DNA from: a virus
DNA: 55,813 nt
IMG/VR virus record: IMGVR_UViG_3300002460_000038
Location: 1 to 55,813 of that record
Reading direction: 5' to 3' (one strand)
The notes beneath the pieces were generated by a model. It saw nothing but the letters and a program-made list of their open reading frames with translations. It was not told the DNA's origin and did not search any database. Both the position numbers and the translations under genes were made by a program. How positions within the stretch are numbered: the stretch's first letter is position 1; the number at the start of each line of letters is the position of its first letter. Below are positions 24,101-30,615 of the stretch, piece by piece.

Positions 24101-24589
24101 GACACTCGAAACGATCAAAGCATGAGCGCGCCGTTGCCGCAATGCAGGCCGCTGCTAAGCGATGGCACGGCAGCGACGCCGGGAAGCAGTGGCACCGCGA
24201 ACACGTTGCCGACTCCCTCGGTGCGACGTGGATCCGCGACGTGGAGCGGGAATGCAGCGAGTGCGGCCGAACATATATGGCGGCTCGTGGCGCCGCGTCT
24301 CGAAGTTACGTCTGCAGCAACGCTTGCAAGAGCGTTCGGTTTCGGCGGCTCAACCCAGGTTACGACCGTCGTTTTAAGCGAACCCGCCGATAGCTACTGC
24401 CTGAGTGTTCCAGCCCCGCACGCGTTCGCGATTGCGGGTGGCTTCCTTGTCCATAACTGCCTCCGCTACGGCACGGCCAGCCGGGCGCCAGTTGCGCGGC
24501 AGCCACCGCCGAATGCCGACCCGCGGACGTTTGCCGGCCAGTCGCGGCTGTTGAAGCAGGCGTCGCGCCAAGTGCGGGGGGCGCGATGA
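21191..24589 (+). CDS. terL: Terminase large subunit with two inteins
   Basis: 1132-residue precursor from GTG 21191 (ATG 21218 is an alternative). Removing the inteins at 21362-22234 and 23618-24457 gives a 561-residue protein of normal TerL size. The spliced P-loop would read GGFG-SGKT, followed by a Walker B-like INWFLGDQAED. The nuclease half has FLDHGDSAP and the last acidic motif DHGYD-CLRYG, split by intein 2. It is the ATP-driven packaging motor and genome nuclease. Both inteins sit at essential sites, so the enzyme cannot work until they are spliced out. Confidence 0.9.
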   Translation: MNVVLLVLLMATTAVPSQRRLGAAGVVETQTIDWASPVQHAAFKYGPFPQLASGGFGCVAGDTRIFDAETAREWTFAQLAATGRQPIVLAWTGDGFAWVRASAPVRKGVARLYRIRTRSGKSIVVTSAHRFLTDSGWSSAGDMTRSDARAGRLRVSDVDPLASTLGISLSVSQRDVDCFLNTGAGSQSRCAGDRRQRDGRPRSAREIVRWPLPSPVGARAHSLRRLRADVADIAPARSRPYRLSGRPSSLDASLQAARLGSAPGSHDDDRSGALAQARLGAGGAPESLDTSSLVLRDGGFGQGTALAGHALSCLDYIVEVVDLGEGEFYDVHVPVWNNYLAHGFINHNSGKTYEGCLKGLWLSDVFPRNRGLIFRSVAKDLRATTMATFKKICPPSAYSAPDAGWNRMEGLTRLNNGSEILWLGLDNPELEDILKGLEINWFLGDQAEDTAEEIFDTLMGRLGRWDQAEVPQWLLDEEDAAGRPWRWRHPVSGKPTPPTYPMLTCNPDTELHWLYRRFHPESPEHYDRRLPDLDLTTGQPTGKLVSYHDLGYRLFHMPSLENKFLPAQNRAHLLAQDDAFRRRYVEGIWGLPEGAIHVVDKRSLITLEDQAQADAFLTLLRETCTLHRFLDHGDSAPTCCLWLAIDRQGNMFWFREYYVPNQLISYHRREITTLSQGERYTFNQADPSIFNKTMQKHGGRWSVADEYEDKRESPAETAIFWEPADNNELGTRNRINEYLRIDPERIHPYTKERGAPRMFFIVRTDAYPQGVMHALRETRAQRRQKLGTEMGRPVFSDERDENIADHGYDCLAGDTTVLTRDGWQPIASLVGTESDIWTLAGWQPYTDCRRYRSGSAMVRVETREGAFRCTPDHLILTSDGWKRADALTSRDTIAQCNQWSYLGPFNPSRDSGTTSAASIFSAMGSGFIAQCGSIITALCQLATMSITSMATGPIMGMATSCFSPNSRTSADTRNDQSMSAPLPQCRPLLSDGTAATPGSSGTANTLPTPSVRRGSATWSGNAASAAEHIWRLVAPRLEVTSAATLARAFGFGGSTQVTTVVLSEPADSYCLSVPAPHAFAIAGGFLVHNCLRYGTASRAPVARQPPPNADPRTFAGQSRLLKQASRQVRGAR
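21362..22234 (+). other. Intein 1, in the TerL Walker A loop
   Basis: 291 codons. Block A is CVAGDTRIFD with Cys1; block B is VVTSAHRFLTDSG with the usual T-x-x-H; block F is YIVEVVDLGEGEFYDVHVP; block G is NYLAHGFINHN followed by Ser+1. It lies between GGFG and SGKT of the P-loop. About 170 residues between B and F have no intein-like or LAGLIDADG sequence. That stretch is instead the complement of an HNH gene (21564-22127). The splicing residues look intact. Confidence 0.85.
21564..22127 (-). CDS. HNH endonuclease encoded antisense within intein 1
   Basis: 187 residues, minus strand, wholly inside intein 1. A helical N-terminus (LAEQGLTCPEIQERLRL, HTH-like) precedes the HNH core: REHRLVMEAAIGRF, EVVHHVDDDHQHNAIENLRL and NSQHL, with HH, N and H in place. 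On the minus strand TATAAT (22139 down to 22134) lies six bases before its ATG, so a nearly leaderless transcript is possible. Its frame looks far more protein-like than the sense frame across the same DNA. It is probably the homing nuclease of intein 1. Confidence 0.8.
   Translation of the reverse strand: MKERGQLVPFLVQIRHLAEQGLTCPEIQERLRLPVEPEQVRRFCHRHGFPVQNRGAQPGAKHRDWKGGRTIDKDGYVLVQCPQHPHANAAGYVREHRLVMEAAIGRFLEPTEVVHHVDDDHQHNAIENLRLYSGNSQHLAETLKGKCPEWTPEGRRRTLEGVRRGHRNGSYRQHLTNLSRSKTGGRK
23618..24457 (+). other. Intein 2, in the TerL nuclease motif
   Basis: 280 codons. Block A is CLAGDTTVLTRDGWQPIASL, block B is RCTPDHLILTSDGW, the C-terminal block is DSYCLSVPAPHAFAIAGGF and the end is LVHN followed by Cys+1. 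It splits DHGYD from CLRYG. Cys1, His-Asn at the end and Cys+1 are the canonical splicing residues. The stretch between B and F translates to a Ser/Ala/Thr/Met-rich string without known motifs, because the DNA there encodes an HNH protein in another frame. Confidence 0.85.
23875..24393 (+). CDS. HNH endonuclease encoded out of frame within intein 2
   Basis: 172 residues from ATG 23875, on the terminase strand but shifted by two bases. It has an HNH core: RLHRAVWEHHHGPVPVGHHV, then HHVDGDRANNGDGNLVLL and EFTHLSGHS. After a helical stretch comes a zinc-finger pair, CSECGRTYMAARG and CSNACKSVRFR. It ends inside the intein C-terminal block. I see no good ribosome binding site or promoter, so how it is expressed is unclear. 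It is probably the homing nuclease of intein 2. Confidence 0.8.
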   Translation: MQPVVISRTIQSFKGLRYYLCGFYFQRDGKRLHRAVWEHHHGPVPVGHHVHHVDGDRANNGDGNLVLLAEFTHLSGHSKRSKHERAVAAMQAAAKRWHGSDAGKQWHREHVADSLGATWIRDVERECSECGRTYMAARGAASRSYVCSNACKSVRFRRLNPGYDRRFKRTRR

Positions 24590-24765
24590 AGACATGGACT
24601 GTCCTCGTCGGTCCCGCAGCGATTCGCATCGGGAAGTATTGGCGTCCTGTGCTGTCAGGAGACGTGTGGCTTCCGCGGCGGTTCATGACACCAGAAGCGG
24701 CCCTGCGTTATGCGGCGCAGCAGGAAGCAAAACTCGCGCGGCCGGAGACGACGACACATGGCTAA
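24586..24765 (+). CDS. Small hypothetical protein between terL and portal
   Basis: 59 residues from ATG 24586 (ATGA overlap with terL). Segments WTVLVGPAAIRIGKYWRPVL and FMTPEAALRYAAQQE look folded. The end overlaps the portal gene start by eight bases. No family recognised. Confidence 0.55.
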   Translation: MKTWTVLVGPAAIRIGKYWRPVLSGDVWLPRRFMTPEAALRYAAQQEAKLARPETTTHG

Positions 24766-26737
24766 GAAGCCCGCGCCGAAGAAGGCCGCCTCGAAGGGCT
24801 CGGCCGTGCGCCGTGCCACTGCGCCACCGAAGGACGAGCGCGAAGAGGACCGCGTTAAGGATTGGTTCGGCAAGATCCGCGGCGCCGACAAGGCGTACGA
24901 GGAATGGGAGAAGCGCTTTTCCGTCAAACGCGGCGAGGACTATTACGAGGGGCGCCAGTGGTACGGGCTGCCCGAGGCCGACGCCGACAAGCGGTATGTC
25001 ATCAACATCACCGCCGCGGCCGTCGAGACGCAGAAGCCGTCCCTGCTCTTCGACAATCCACAAATCCGGATCGAGCCGCGTCCGTCGCGCAAGGACGAAC
25101 TGAGCCGCCAGACGCTCGACGATGAAGCCAAGCTGGCCACGCAGGCCGTGCAGACGTTCATCGACGACCCGGACGTCAAGTTCATACTCGAAACAGGGCT
25201 GGGCGTGCACGAGGCGCACTTCCGGTTCGGGCTCGTCGAGGTCGGCTACACCGCCGACTTCCTCGACAACCCGCACGCGGGCAAGCCGCTGATTCCGTCG
25301 GACCCGACCAAGGCGGGCGAGCTGCCGGAAGGCGCGGGCGAGAACACCGTCGACACGGAGGCAGAGGACGCGGCCACCGAGGCCGGCGCCGACGGCGAGG
25401 CGGAGGCTGGCCCGCTGCAGCCTGACAAGGTCGTCCAGCCTGGCACCGAGCGCATCTACGTGAAGCGCGTGCCCGCCGAGTCGTTCCGGGTGTCGCTGTC
25501 AGGCAAGAACGACCTCAGCGCCAACGATTGGGTCGGCTACTTCGAATGGGTGTACGTCAGCGACCTGAAGGCCAACGCCAAGTACAAGAACACCGATGAT
25601 CTGAAATCCACCGGCACCATTGACCAGAAATACCGCCCGAGTGCCAACAGTCAGGACCTCGAAGCGAAGCACGGCATGGTCAAGGTCTGGAAGCTCTGGG
25701 ACCTCCGTGGGAAGGTCAAGCACGTGCTGGCCGATGGGCATCAGAAGTTCCTGCTCGAAGGCGAGCCGTGGAAGATTGTCCCGTTCGCCGACCTGAAGTT
25801 CCTCGAGCGCCCGAACCACTACTACCCGAAGCCGGTGGTGTTCGACTGGCTCAGCCCGCAGGACGAGCTGAACGAGCAGCGCGAGCAGGCGCGGAACCAC
25901 CGCCGCCGGTTCGAGCGCAAGTACACGTACCGCGACGGGTCGATCGAGGACACCGAACTGCAGAAGCTTCAGGACGGCGGCGACGGCACCTTTGCGAAGT
26001 CGCTGAAGGAGCACCCCATCGAGCCGGTGCCGGACGCGCCGCTCGGCGCGCAGAACCTGCAGTCTGGCGCGATGGCCGAGCAGGACTTCACGATGGTCTC
26101 CGGGGTCAGCGGGGAGCAGCGCCAGGTGGCCACCGCCGACACCGCGACCCAAGCCAGCATCATGGACTCGCGGGCTAGGCTGCGCGAATCGGCTGCCCGC
26201 ATAAAGGTGCGGAATTGGCTCGGGCAGATCGGGCGCCTGATGCTCCTGCACATGCGCGAGCACATGACGCTGCCGTTCATCATCAAGCAGCAACTCGACC
26301 TCCAGACCGCCACGCCCGAGGAAGTCCTCATGACCGCGCTGCGGTGGCAGGCCATCACGGCGAAGGACCTCGGCGAAGTCGACATGGAAGTGTCGGTGTC
26401 CCTTGACTCGCTGTCGCCCATTGTCCAGGAGACGGAGCGCGCCTCGTGGAACCAGGTGCTGGCGCTCATCGCGAATCCCGGCATCCGCCTGATGCTCTCG
26501 TTCAGTGATGCGCTGCTCCGGAAGACGCTGGACCTCTACGGCGTCACCAGCGAGCGCGACATCGTCGAGCTGAAAGGCGTCATGCAGAAGATGACGGAGT
26601 TGGAGCAGCTTGCGGCTGGCGCAGCGATGGAGGGTGGCAGTGCTGGCGTGACGGCTACGGCCGGGCCGCAGAAGCAGCCGCCAATGCTGCCTGGTCACGC
26701 TGGCGCGTTGCCTCCGCCAGCAACGGTGGTGCAGTGA
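24758..26737 (+). CDS. Portal protein
   Basis: 659 residues from ATG 24758. A lysine/alanine-rich start is followed by features of podovirus-type portals: EDYYEGRQWYGLP, INITAAAVETQKPSLLFDNP early, then FDWLSPQDELNEQREQARNH in the middle and a long helical crown region. A Glu/Ala-rich insertion lies near 185-225. It follows terL, the usual place, and would form the 12-fold ring through which DNA is packaged and ejected. Confidence 0.8.
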   Translation: MAKKPAPKKAASKGSAVRRATAPPKDEREEDRVKDWFGKIRGADKAYEEWEKRFSVKRGEDYYEGRQWYGLPEADADKRYVINITAAAVETQKPSLLFDNPQIRIEPRPSRKDELSRQTLDDEAKLATQAVQTFIDDPDVKFILETGLGVHEAHFRFGLVEVGYTADFLDNPHAGKPLIPSDPTKAGELPEGAGENTVDTEAEDAATEAGADGEAEAGPLQPDKVVQPGTERIYVKRVPAESFRVSLSGKNDLSANDWVGYFEWVYVSDLKANAKYKNTDDLKSTGTIDQKYRPSANSQDLEAKHGMVKVWKLWDLRGKVKHVLADGHQKFLLEGEPWKIVPFADLKFLERPNHYYPKPVVFDWLSPQDELNEQREQARNHRRRFERKYTYRDGSIEDTELQKLQDGGDGTFAKSLKEHPIEPVPDAPLGAQNLQSGAMAEQDFTMVSGVSGEQRQVATADTATQASIMDSRARLRESAARIKVRNWLGQIGRLMLLHMREHMTLPFIIKQQLDLQTATPEEVLMTALRWQAITAKDLGEVDMEVSVSLDSLSPIVQETERASWNQVLALIANPGIRLMLSFSDALLRKTLDLYGVTSERDIVELKGVMQKMTELEQLAAGAAMEGGSAGVTATAGPQKQPPMLPGHAGALPPPATVVQ

Positions 26738-26952
26738 TGGCTGCGCTGGTGAGTCCGGCGCCCGGAGACGAGACCGTGTTCAAGGGCGGCGCGCTGTCGT
26801 CGGCGTTCTTCACCGGTCAGATTCAGGCGTGGCGCCGCGAGCCGGCGACGACGGCCGGCTTTGAGTGGGTGTGTTTGGAATTCGAGGGGGGCGGCTCCGT
26901 GCAGATTCTCACGGGCAATCCGCTGGTGTGGATCGAGCCCGAACGGCACTGA
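26737..26952 (+). CDS. Small hypothetical protein
   Basis: 71 residues from ATG 26737 (TGATG with the portal stop). Beta-rich with segments FFTGQIQAWRREP and WVCLEFEGGGSVQI. No family recognised; it belongs to the head operon by position. Confidence 0.55.
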   Translation: MAALVSPAPGDETVFKGGALSSAFFTGQIQAWRREPATTAGFEWVCLEFEGGGSVQILTGNPLVWIEPERH

Positions 26953-26954
26953 CG

Positions 26955-27167
26955 ATGGCCTACCACAAGATTTCGCACCCGACGCGCGAAATGGCAGACG
27001 CCCACCGACGAGGCATGTTGGCAATCACGACGGAGCATCCGAAACGTCAGGCGGCCCTCGAAACGTACTGGTGCACGGTCTGCGACGCGTTTCATGTCGG
27101 CCACCGACGGTCACCGATCGCGCTGGCGCGCGTCCGGGCGCGCGGCGCACGGCTGAAGAGGCACTGA
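26955..27167 (+). CDS. Small zinc-ribbon-like hypothetical protein
   Basis: 70 residues from ATG 26955. Residues MAYHKISHPTREMADAHRRG lead into YWCTVCDAFHVGHRR, a CxxC-x-FHVGH signature common in small phage proteins that probably bind zinc. Followed directly by the HNH gene. Confidence 0.55.
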   Translation: MAYHKISHPTREMADAHRRGMLAITTEHPKRQAALETYWCTVCDAFHVGHRRSPIALARVRARGARLKRH

Positions 27168-27169
27168 AT

Positions 27170-27577
27170 ATGGGAGCAAAACGCCAATACGTGCAGATTG
27201 TCGAGCGCGTACTCGGGCGCCCTTTACCACCTGGCGCCATCGTCCATCACGTGGACCAGGACCGAGAGAACGAGCGGAACGACAACTTGTGCGTCCTTCA
27301 AGATTCAGCCGAACACGTCAGGCTGCATCGCAGGCTCAGAATTCTGCAGGCCGGTGGGAATCCTTGGACGCAGCAGATTTGCTGCACGTGCCAGCAGGTG
27401 AAAGACATCGACCAGTTCCCGCCATCCCGCCGAACGAGTAGCGGCGAATGTCATCCGTGCCTTGCTCGTCGAAGAACGCCTTCACCCGAAACGTACGACC
27501 AACGCCGAGAGCGGAATCGCCGCGCTGCCCAATCGCGCTGGCGAAAAGAACGGGAGGTGTGCCACGCCTCTTTATGA
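27170..27577 (+). CDS. HNH endonuclease (free-standing, homing type)
   Basis: 135 residues from ATG 27170. The core VQIVERVLGRPLPPGA, IVHHVDQDRENERNDNL and SAEHVRLHRR is a close relative of the HNH protein at 8017, including AGGNPWTQ and a CCTCQ/CHPC zinc pair. The end overlaps the start region of a FmdB-type gene, which has apparently lost its ATG. This fits insertion at that gene's 5' end. Confidence 0.75.
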   Translation: MGAKRQYVQIVERVLGRPLPPGAIVHHVDQDRENERNDNLCVLQDSAEHVRLHRRLRILQAGGNPWTQQICCTCQQVKDIDQFPPSRRTSSGECHPCLARRRTPSPETYDQRRERNRRAAQSRWRKEREVCHASL

Positions 27578-27884
27578 CTATCAATGCCAGCGCTGCGAGA
27601 CCGAAGAGGAAATCTTCGCCCCGATGGCCGAGCGCCACGCCCAGAGCTGCGAGCGGTGCGGGGAGCCGTTGCGGCTCATCCTGCGTCCGACGCCGCACTA
27701 CGACCCGACGCAGCAGGACACCTACTACGACGAAGGGCTCGGGGTGGAAATTACCGGCCGCGACCATCGGCGGCGCGTCATGCGGGACCTGAAGTGCGAC
27801 CACCGCGAGCGGCCGCGGCCGGGCGACATGTCGGCCCGGGCGGACCGCTGCAACGAGTTGCGGAAGGAGCGGGCGCGTGCCTGA
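27564..27884 (+). CDS. FmdB-type zinc-ribbon protein, probable ACG start
   Basis: About 106 residues. The usual family start MPLYDYQC appears here as T-PLYDYQC, with ACG at 27564-27566 six bases after GGGAGG. The zinc ribbon is CQRCETEEEIFAPMAER then CERCGEP. The C-terminal half is conserved-looking (YYDEGLGVEITGRDHRRRVM). A TTG further up (27462) is in frame but lies inside the HNH gene. Function of FmdB-type domains in phages is unknown. Confidence 0.6.
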   Translation, partial: TPLYDYQCQRCETEEEIFAPMAERHAQSCERCGEPLRLILRPTPHYDPTQQDTYYDEGLGVEITGRDHRRRVMRDLKCDHRERPRPGDMSARADRCNELRKERARA

Positions 27885-28050
27885 TCTGACCTACAAGGGG
27901 CGTTGTATTGAATCGCTGACCCGCGATGAACTACTCAAGGCACTCGTGTGGGCGTATGGCGAAATCGAGCGAATGCGCCAGGCGCGTGCCGACGACATCG
28001 AGATGGAGCGTGAGTTCGAAGCCGCGCGAATGGCGATGGGTCGTCTCTAA
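27877..28050 (+). CDS. Small helical hypothetical protein
   Basis: 57 residues from GTG 27877, overlapping the previous stop. Helical content is high (SLTRDELLKALVWAYGEIER). The final TAA shares its last base with the ATG of the next gene. No family recognised. Confidence 0.55.
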   Translation: MPDLTYKGRCIESLTRDELLKALVWAYGEIERMRQARADDIEMEREFEAARMAMGRL

Positions 28051-28475
28051 TGCCTGACGGTCTCTTCCACCAGCGCCCGAGCAACCCGCCGCCCGTCGAC
28101 CTCGACGCCGTCGTGCGCGATGTCGTTGAGTTCGAGCGGAAGGACGACACGACCGGTGAAGTCGAGCGCAACGTGACCGTGCCCGTTCGGTGGGAGCTGT
28201 TGAGTCGTGACGAGCCGTGGGCGTTACTCGCGCTGAAGGGCACGTCCTTCGAGCCTGACGGCCTCGCGGTGCCGTTCACCGTCGCACGCCGCATTCCGGC
28301 GCAGCGGGCGCTCGAGCACGAAGTTAGGGATCACGTTGAGCGTACCTGCTTGGCGCTCGCGCAACTCGTCGAGGAACGCCGCCGCGTGGGCCATTCGTTC
28401 GAGGCGGCGCCGGCCGCAGTCAGCGCGCCGGCAGCCTCGCCGAAGCGCGACCGGCGACGGAGGGCGCGTGCCTGA
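28050..28475 (+). CDS. Hypothetical protein
   Basis: 141 residues from ATG 28050. The first 100 residues look folded (VDLDAVVRDVVEFERKD, VPVRWELLSRDEPWALLAL). The tail is Ala/Pro/Arg-rich. No family recognised. It is coupled to the next gene by overlap. Confidence 0.55.
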   Translation: MPDGLFHQRPSNPPPVDLDAVVRDVVEFERKDDTTGEVERNVTVPVRWELLSRDEPWALLALKGTSFEPDGLAVPFTVARRIPAQRALEHEVRDHVERTCLALAQLVEERRRVGHSFEAAPAAVSAPAASPKRDRRRRARA

Positions 28476-28677
28476 CGTGCGCCCGCTCATCGTCGTGTCC
28501 GGCGCGCCGGAGCTGCGCAACGTCCCGCCCGAATTCTGGGCGAAGCTGTGCGAGTACGTGCGCGGTCAGAAAACCGGGACCGTGAAGTGGAACTTCAACA
28601 AGGGGCGGTTGCTTAGTCTCGGGGCGGAAGAACACCTGCACGCGCCTGGGAAGCACGAGGTAGAATCACGCGGATGA
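28468..28677 (+). CDS. Small hypothetical protein
   Basis: 69 residues from GTG 28468. Segments PPEFWAKLCEYVRGQKTGTV and WNFNKGRLLSLGAEEHL suggest a small nucleic-acid or peptide-binding fold, but no family is recognised. ATGA coupling to the following gene. Confidence 0.5.
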   Translation: MPDVRPLIVVSGAPELRNVPPEFWAKLCEYVRGQKTGTVKWNFNKGRLLSLGAEEHLHAPGKHEVESRG

Positions 28678-28874
28678 ACGTCATTGAGGCAATGGAGCGA
28701 ATGTTGGAGGACGGGCCTCCGATGTCTCAGGAGCCGCAGCGCATCGTCATGTCCGGCGCAGAGATGGCCGCGTTTACAGTGGCGTGCCAGCGCGTGGGCG
28801 TTCCTCCGACGTCCGATTACTATTGGGCGTGGAAATTGAACGACCCACTCTTTGGTGGGCAGTTTTCGGCTTGA
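28674..28874 (+). CDS. Small hypothetical protein
   Basis: 66 residues from ATG 28674. Begins MNVIEAMERMLEDGPPMSQE and ends before the promoter at 28871, whose -35 box overlaps its stop. No family recognised. Confidence 0.5.
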   Translation: MNVIEAMERMLEDGPPMSQEPQRIVMSGAEMAAFTVACQRVGVPPTSDYYWAWKLNDPLFGGQFSA

Positions 28875-28899
28875 CACCCTGATCGTCGAGGCGTAATCT
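28871..28899 (+). promoter_or_regulatory. Strong sigma70-type promoter, unit 1
   Basis: TTGACA at 28871-28876, a 17-bp spacer and TAATCT at 28894-28899. It is one of the best promoters in the window. It drives the short RNA ending at the terminator 28940-28982 and, on read-through, the scaffold/capsid operon. Confidence 0.65.
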
Positions 28900-28905
28900 C
28901 GGCGG

Positions 28906-28982
28906 TAACAATTCAGATTCGCGGGCGACCGCACCAAGCGAGCCCGGTTCCAGGAATGACCTTCCTGGGGCCGGGCTCTTTT
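28906..28982 (+). ncRNA. Putative 77-nt RNA, unit 1 (promoter-leader-terminator)
   Basis: Between the promoter and terminator lies a leader beginning ACAATTCA and containing TTCGCGGGCGACCG, both shared with unit 2 at 55021. No ORF fits. It may be a stand-alone small RNA, or the initially transcribed leader of an antitermination-controlled late operon like lambda pR'-6S-tR'. Confidence 0.5.
28940..28982 (+). terminator. Intrinsic terminator, unit 1
   Basis: GAGCCCGG (28940-28947) pairs with CCGGGCTC (28971-28978); inside it CCAGGAA (28950-28956) pairs with TTCCTGG (28962-28968). TTTT follows. The 46 bases 28939-28984 are identical to 55052-55097. Confidence 0.8.
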
Positions 28983-28988
28983 GCGTTT

Positions 28989-29498
28989 ATGGGCACATTT
29001 CAGATTCCTCTCTACGACAAGCACGACAACGTCGTGGCCCACGCCACGGTCGATGAGCAGGACTTCGCCCGCCTGAGCCACCTTCGATTCACGGCGCTCA
29101 GGACGAAGAGCGGCATCTATGGTGTTCAGTTCCGCGCGGTCAATGGGTCCACCGAGGCCACCCTGCTTCATCGACTCGTGCTTGGTGACCCTCCGTTCGA
29201 TGGTGCCGAGGTAGACCACCGAAACCGGAACACCCTCGATACCCGCCGCGAAAACCTGCGTTGGGTGACGCACGCCCAGAACCTTCAGAACCGACCATCC
29301 CAGAAGAACGCCACGTCGGCGCATCGCGGTGTCCATTGGGACCGCTGCGAACAGCGATGGGTTGGTGAGATTCGTCGCGAGGGTCGTCGTGTATGGCGAC
29401 GGTACTTTCGCGACCAGCTCGAAGCGGCGGTGGCAGTGTCTGCCGCGCGACGAGTGTTCCTGCCGTTCTCTGTTGAGAACGGCGTATTGGCGTCCTGA
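28989..29498 (+). CDS. HNH endonuclease (homing type) after terminator unit 1
   Basis: 169 residues from ATG 28989. An in-frame ATG at 28956 lies inside the terminator hairpin and is unlikely. The core LLHRLVLGDPPFDGAEVDHR, NRNTLDTRRENLRWVT and AQNLQNR is the HNH_3 type. A C-terminal AP2-like segment follows (HRGVHWDRCEQRWVGEIRRE). It looks inserted directly behind the promoter/terminator unit, separating it from the head genes. Confidence 0.8.
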   Translation: MGTFQIPLYDKHDNVVAHATVDEQDFARLSHLRFTALRTKSGIYGVQFRAVNGSTEATLLHRLVLGDPPFDGAEVDHRNRNTLDTRRENLRWVTHAQNLQNRPSQKNATSAHRGVHWDRCEQRWVGEIRREGRRVWRRYFRDQLEAAVAVSAARRVFLPFSVENGVLAS

Positions 29499-29500
29499 CG

Positions 29501-29626
29501 ATGGCCAAACGACTGCCCTACGTGAAACCGAGCGGCAAAAAGCAGACGCAGGAGTCCATGCAGGACGTGATGGCAACGCACGCCAAGCGCGGCACCTTCA
29601 AGGCGAAGGGCAAGAAAGGCAGATAG
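29501..29626 (+). CDS. 41-residue basic protein
   Basis: From ATG 29501, two bases after the HNH stop. Lysine-rich at both ends (KRLPYVKPSGKKQTQ and FKAKGKKGR). The next start is four bases after its stop. Too small to classify. Confidence 0.5.
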   Translation: MAKRLPYVKPSGKKQTQESMQDVMATHAKRGTFKAKGKKGR

Positions 29627-29630
29627 CGGC

Positions 29631-30587
29631 ATGCCTCCAGGTTCTTCGGCAGTGCTCGACGACGCAGCGGCCACCGGCACCACCGGCAGTCAGGCAACTG
29701 ACGACACCGGCACCGGGGACGCGGCAGTCGATACCGCCACGCAAACGTCGCAGCAGACCGACGGGACGGCGGGTGCGACGGATGACACCGACCCAGAAGA
29801 AGTCTCGGCTGGACTGATCTCACGCGAAGACTACGACCGGACGAAAGACGACCCGGCCGCGTTTCGCAAGGCGATTCTCAAAGGCTTCACCCAAGCGACC
29901 CAGAAAACTTCCGCCGAGCGGAAGAACCTGGCGGCCTGGTCTGACATCCGAGACGCCTTCAATGAGGATGCGCCAACGGCCCTCAAGCAGTTGGCGGAAC
30001 AGTTCGGATTCGAGATCCGTGACCCGAAGGCGGACGACACGTCGACCACGTCGACGACTGCCGCGACGAATGCGGGCGATGAAGCCGTCGCCGAGCTCAA
30101 GGAGGCGCTCTCGGGCGTCGGCCTTGACGAGCTCGCCGACAAGCTCGCCCCGGTCATTCGGAAGATTGCTGACAAGGCCGCGGGCGCCGCGACCGAGCCG
30201 CTCCGGACCCACCAGGAGAAGTTGATCGAGGAAAGCACCCAGCGGGAGACCAAAGCCACGCTGGATGCCTTCGGGAAATCGCACCCGGACTACAAGCCGG
30301 GCAACGCCATCGATAAGGCGATGGCGAAACTCTCGAAGTCGCTCTTGCCCGCCGAGGGCATGAACGAGCTGGAATACCTCGACAACCTCTACGTCCTGGC
30401 GACGAAGGACGACATGGTCAAGAAGGCCGCGCAAGAGGCGATCGACCGCATGACGAAGAACGCGCAGACGACCGACGGGAAGAAGGCGTCCACGGTCACG
30501 GGGGACAAGGTTTCGACGGGCAGACCGGCAGGCGCCGGCTTCCGTCAGGCCGCAGAAGCCGCGAGACGCGGCGAGCGCTGGGACTAA
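29631..30587 (+). CDS. Scaffolding protein
   Basis: 318 residues. A Thr/Asp/Ala-rich disordered N-terminus of about 60 residues is followed by an acidic, strongly helical body (AVAELKEALSGVGLDELADK). It ends in a basic short tail (FRQAAEAARRGERWD). This composition and position directly before the major capsid gene are typical of podovirus scaffold proteins. No protease signature is visible. Confidence 0.7.
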   Translation: MPPGSSAVLDDAAATGTTGSQATDDTGTGDAAVDTATQTSQQTDGTAGATDDTDPEEVSAGLISREDYDRTKDDPAAFRKAILKGFTQATQKTSAERKNLAAWSDIRDAFNEDAPTALKQLAEQFGFEIRDPKADDTSTTSTTAATNAGDEAVAELKEALSGVGLDELADKLAPVIRKIADKAAGAATEPLRTHQEKLIEESTQRETKATLDAFGKSHPDYKPGNAIDKAMAKLSKSLLPAEGMNELEYLDNLYVLATKDDMVKKAAQEAIDRMTKNAQTTDGKKASTVTGDKVSTGRPAGAGFRQAAEAARRGERWD

Positions 30588-30615
30588 AGGCCCCGCGCGA
30601 AGGGAGTAGGCCACC

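Noticed and set aside
28956-28988. ATG 28956 as start of the 28989 HNH gene
   Set aside because: It lies in the loop of the terminator hairpin, and the same bases occur in unit 2 where no gene follows in that frame.
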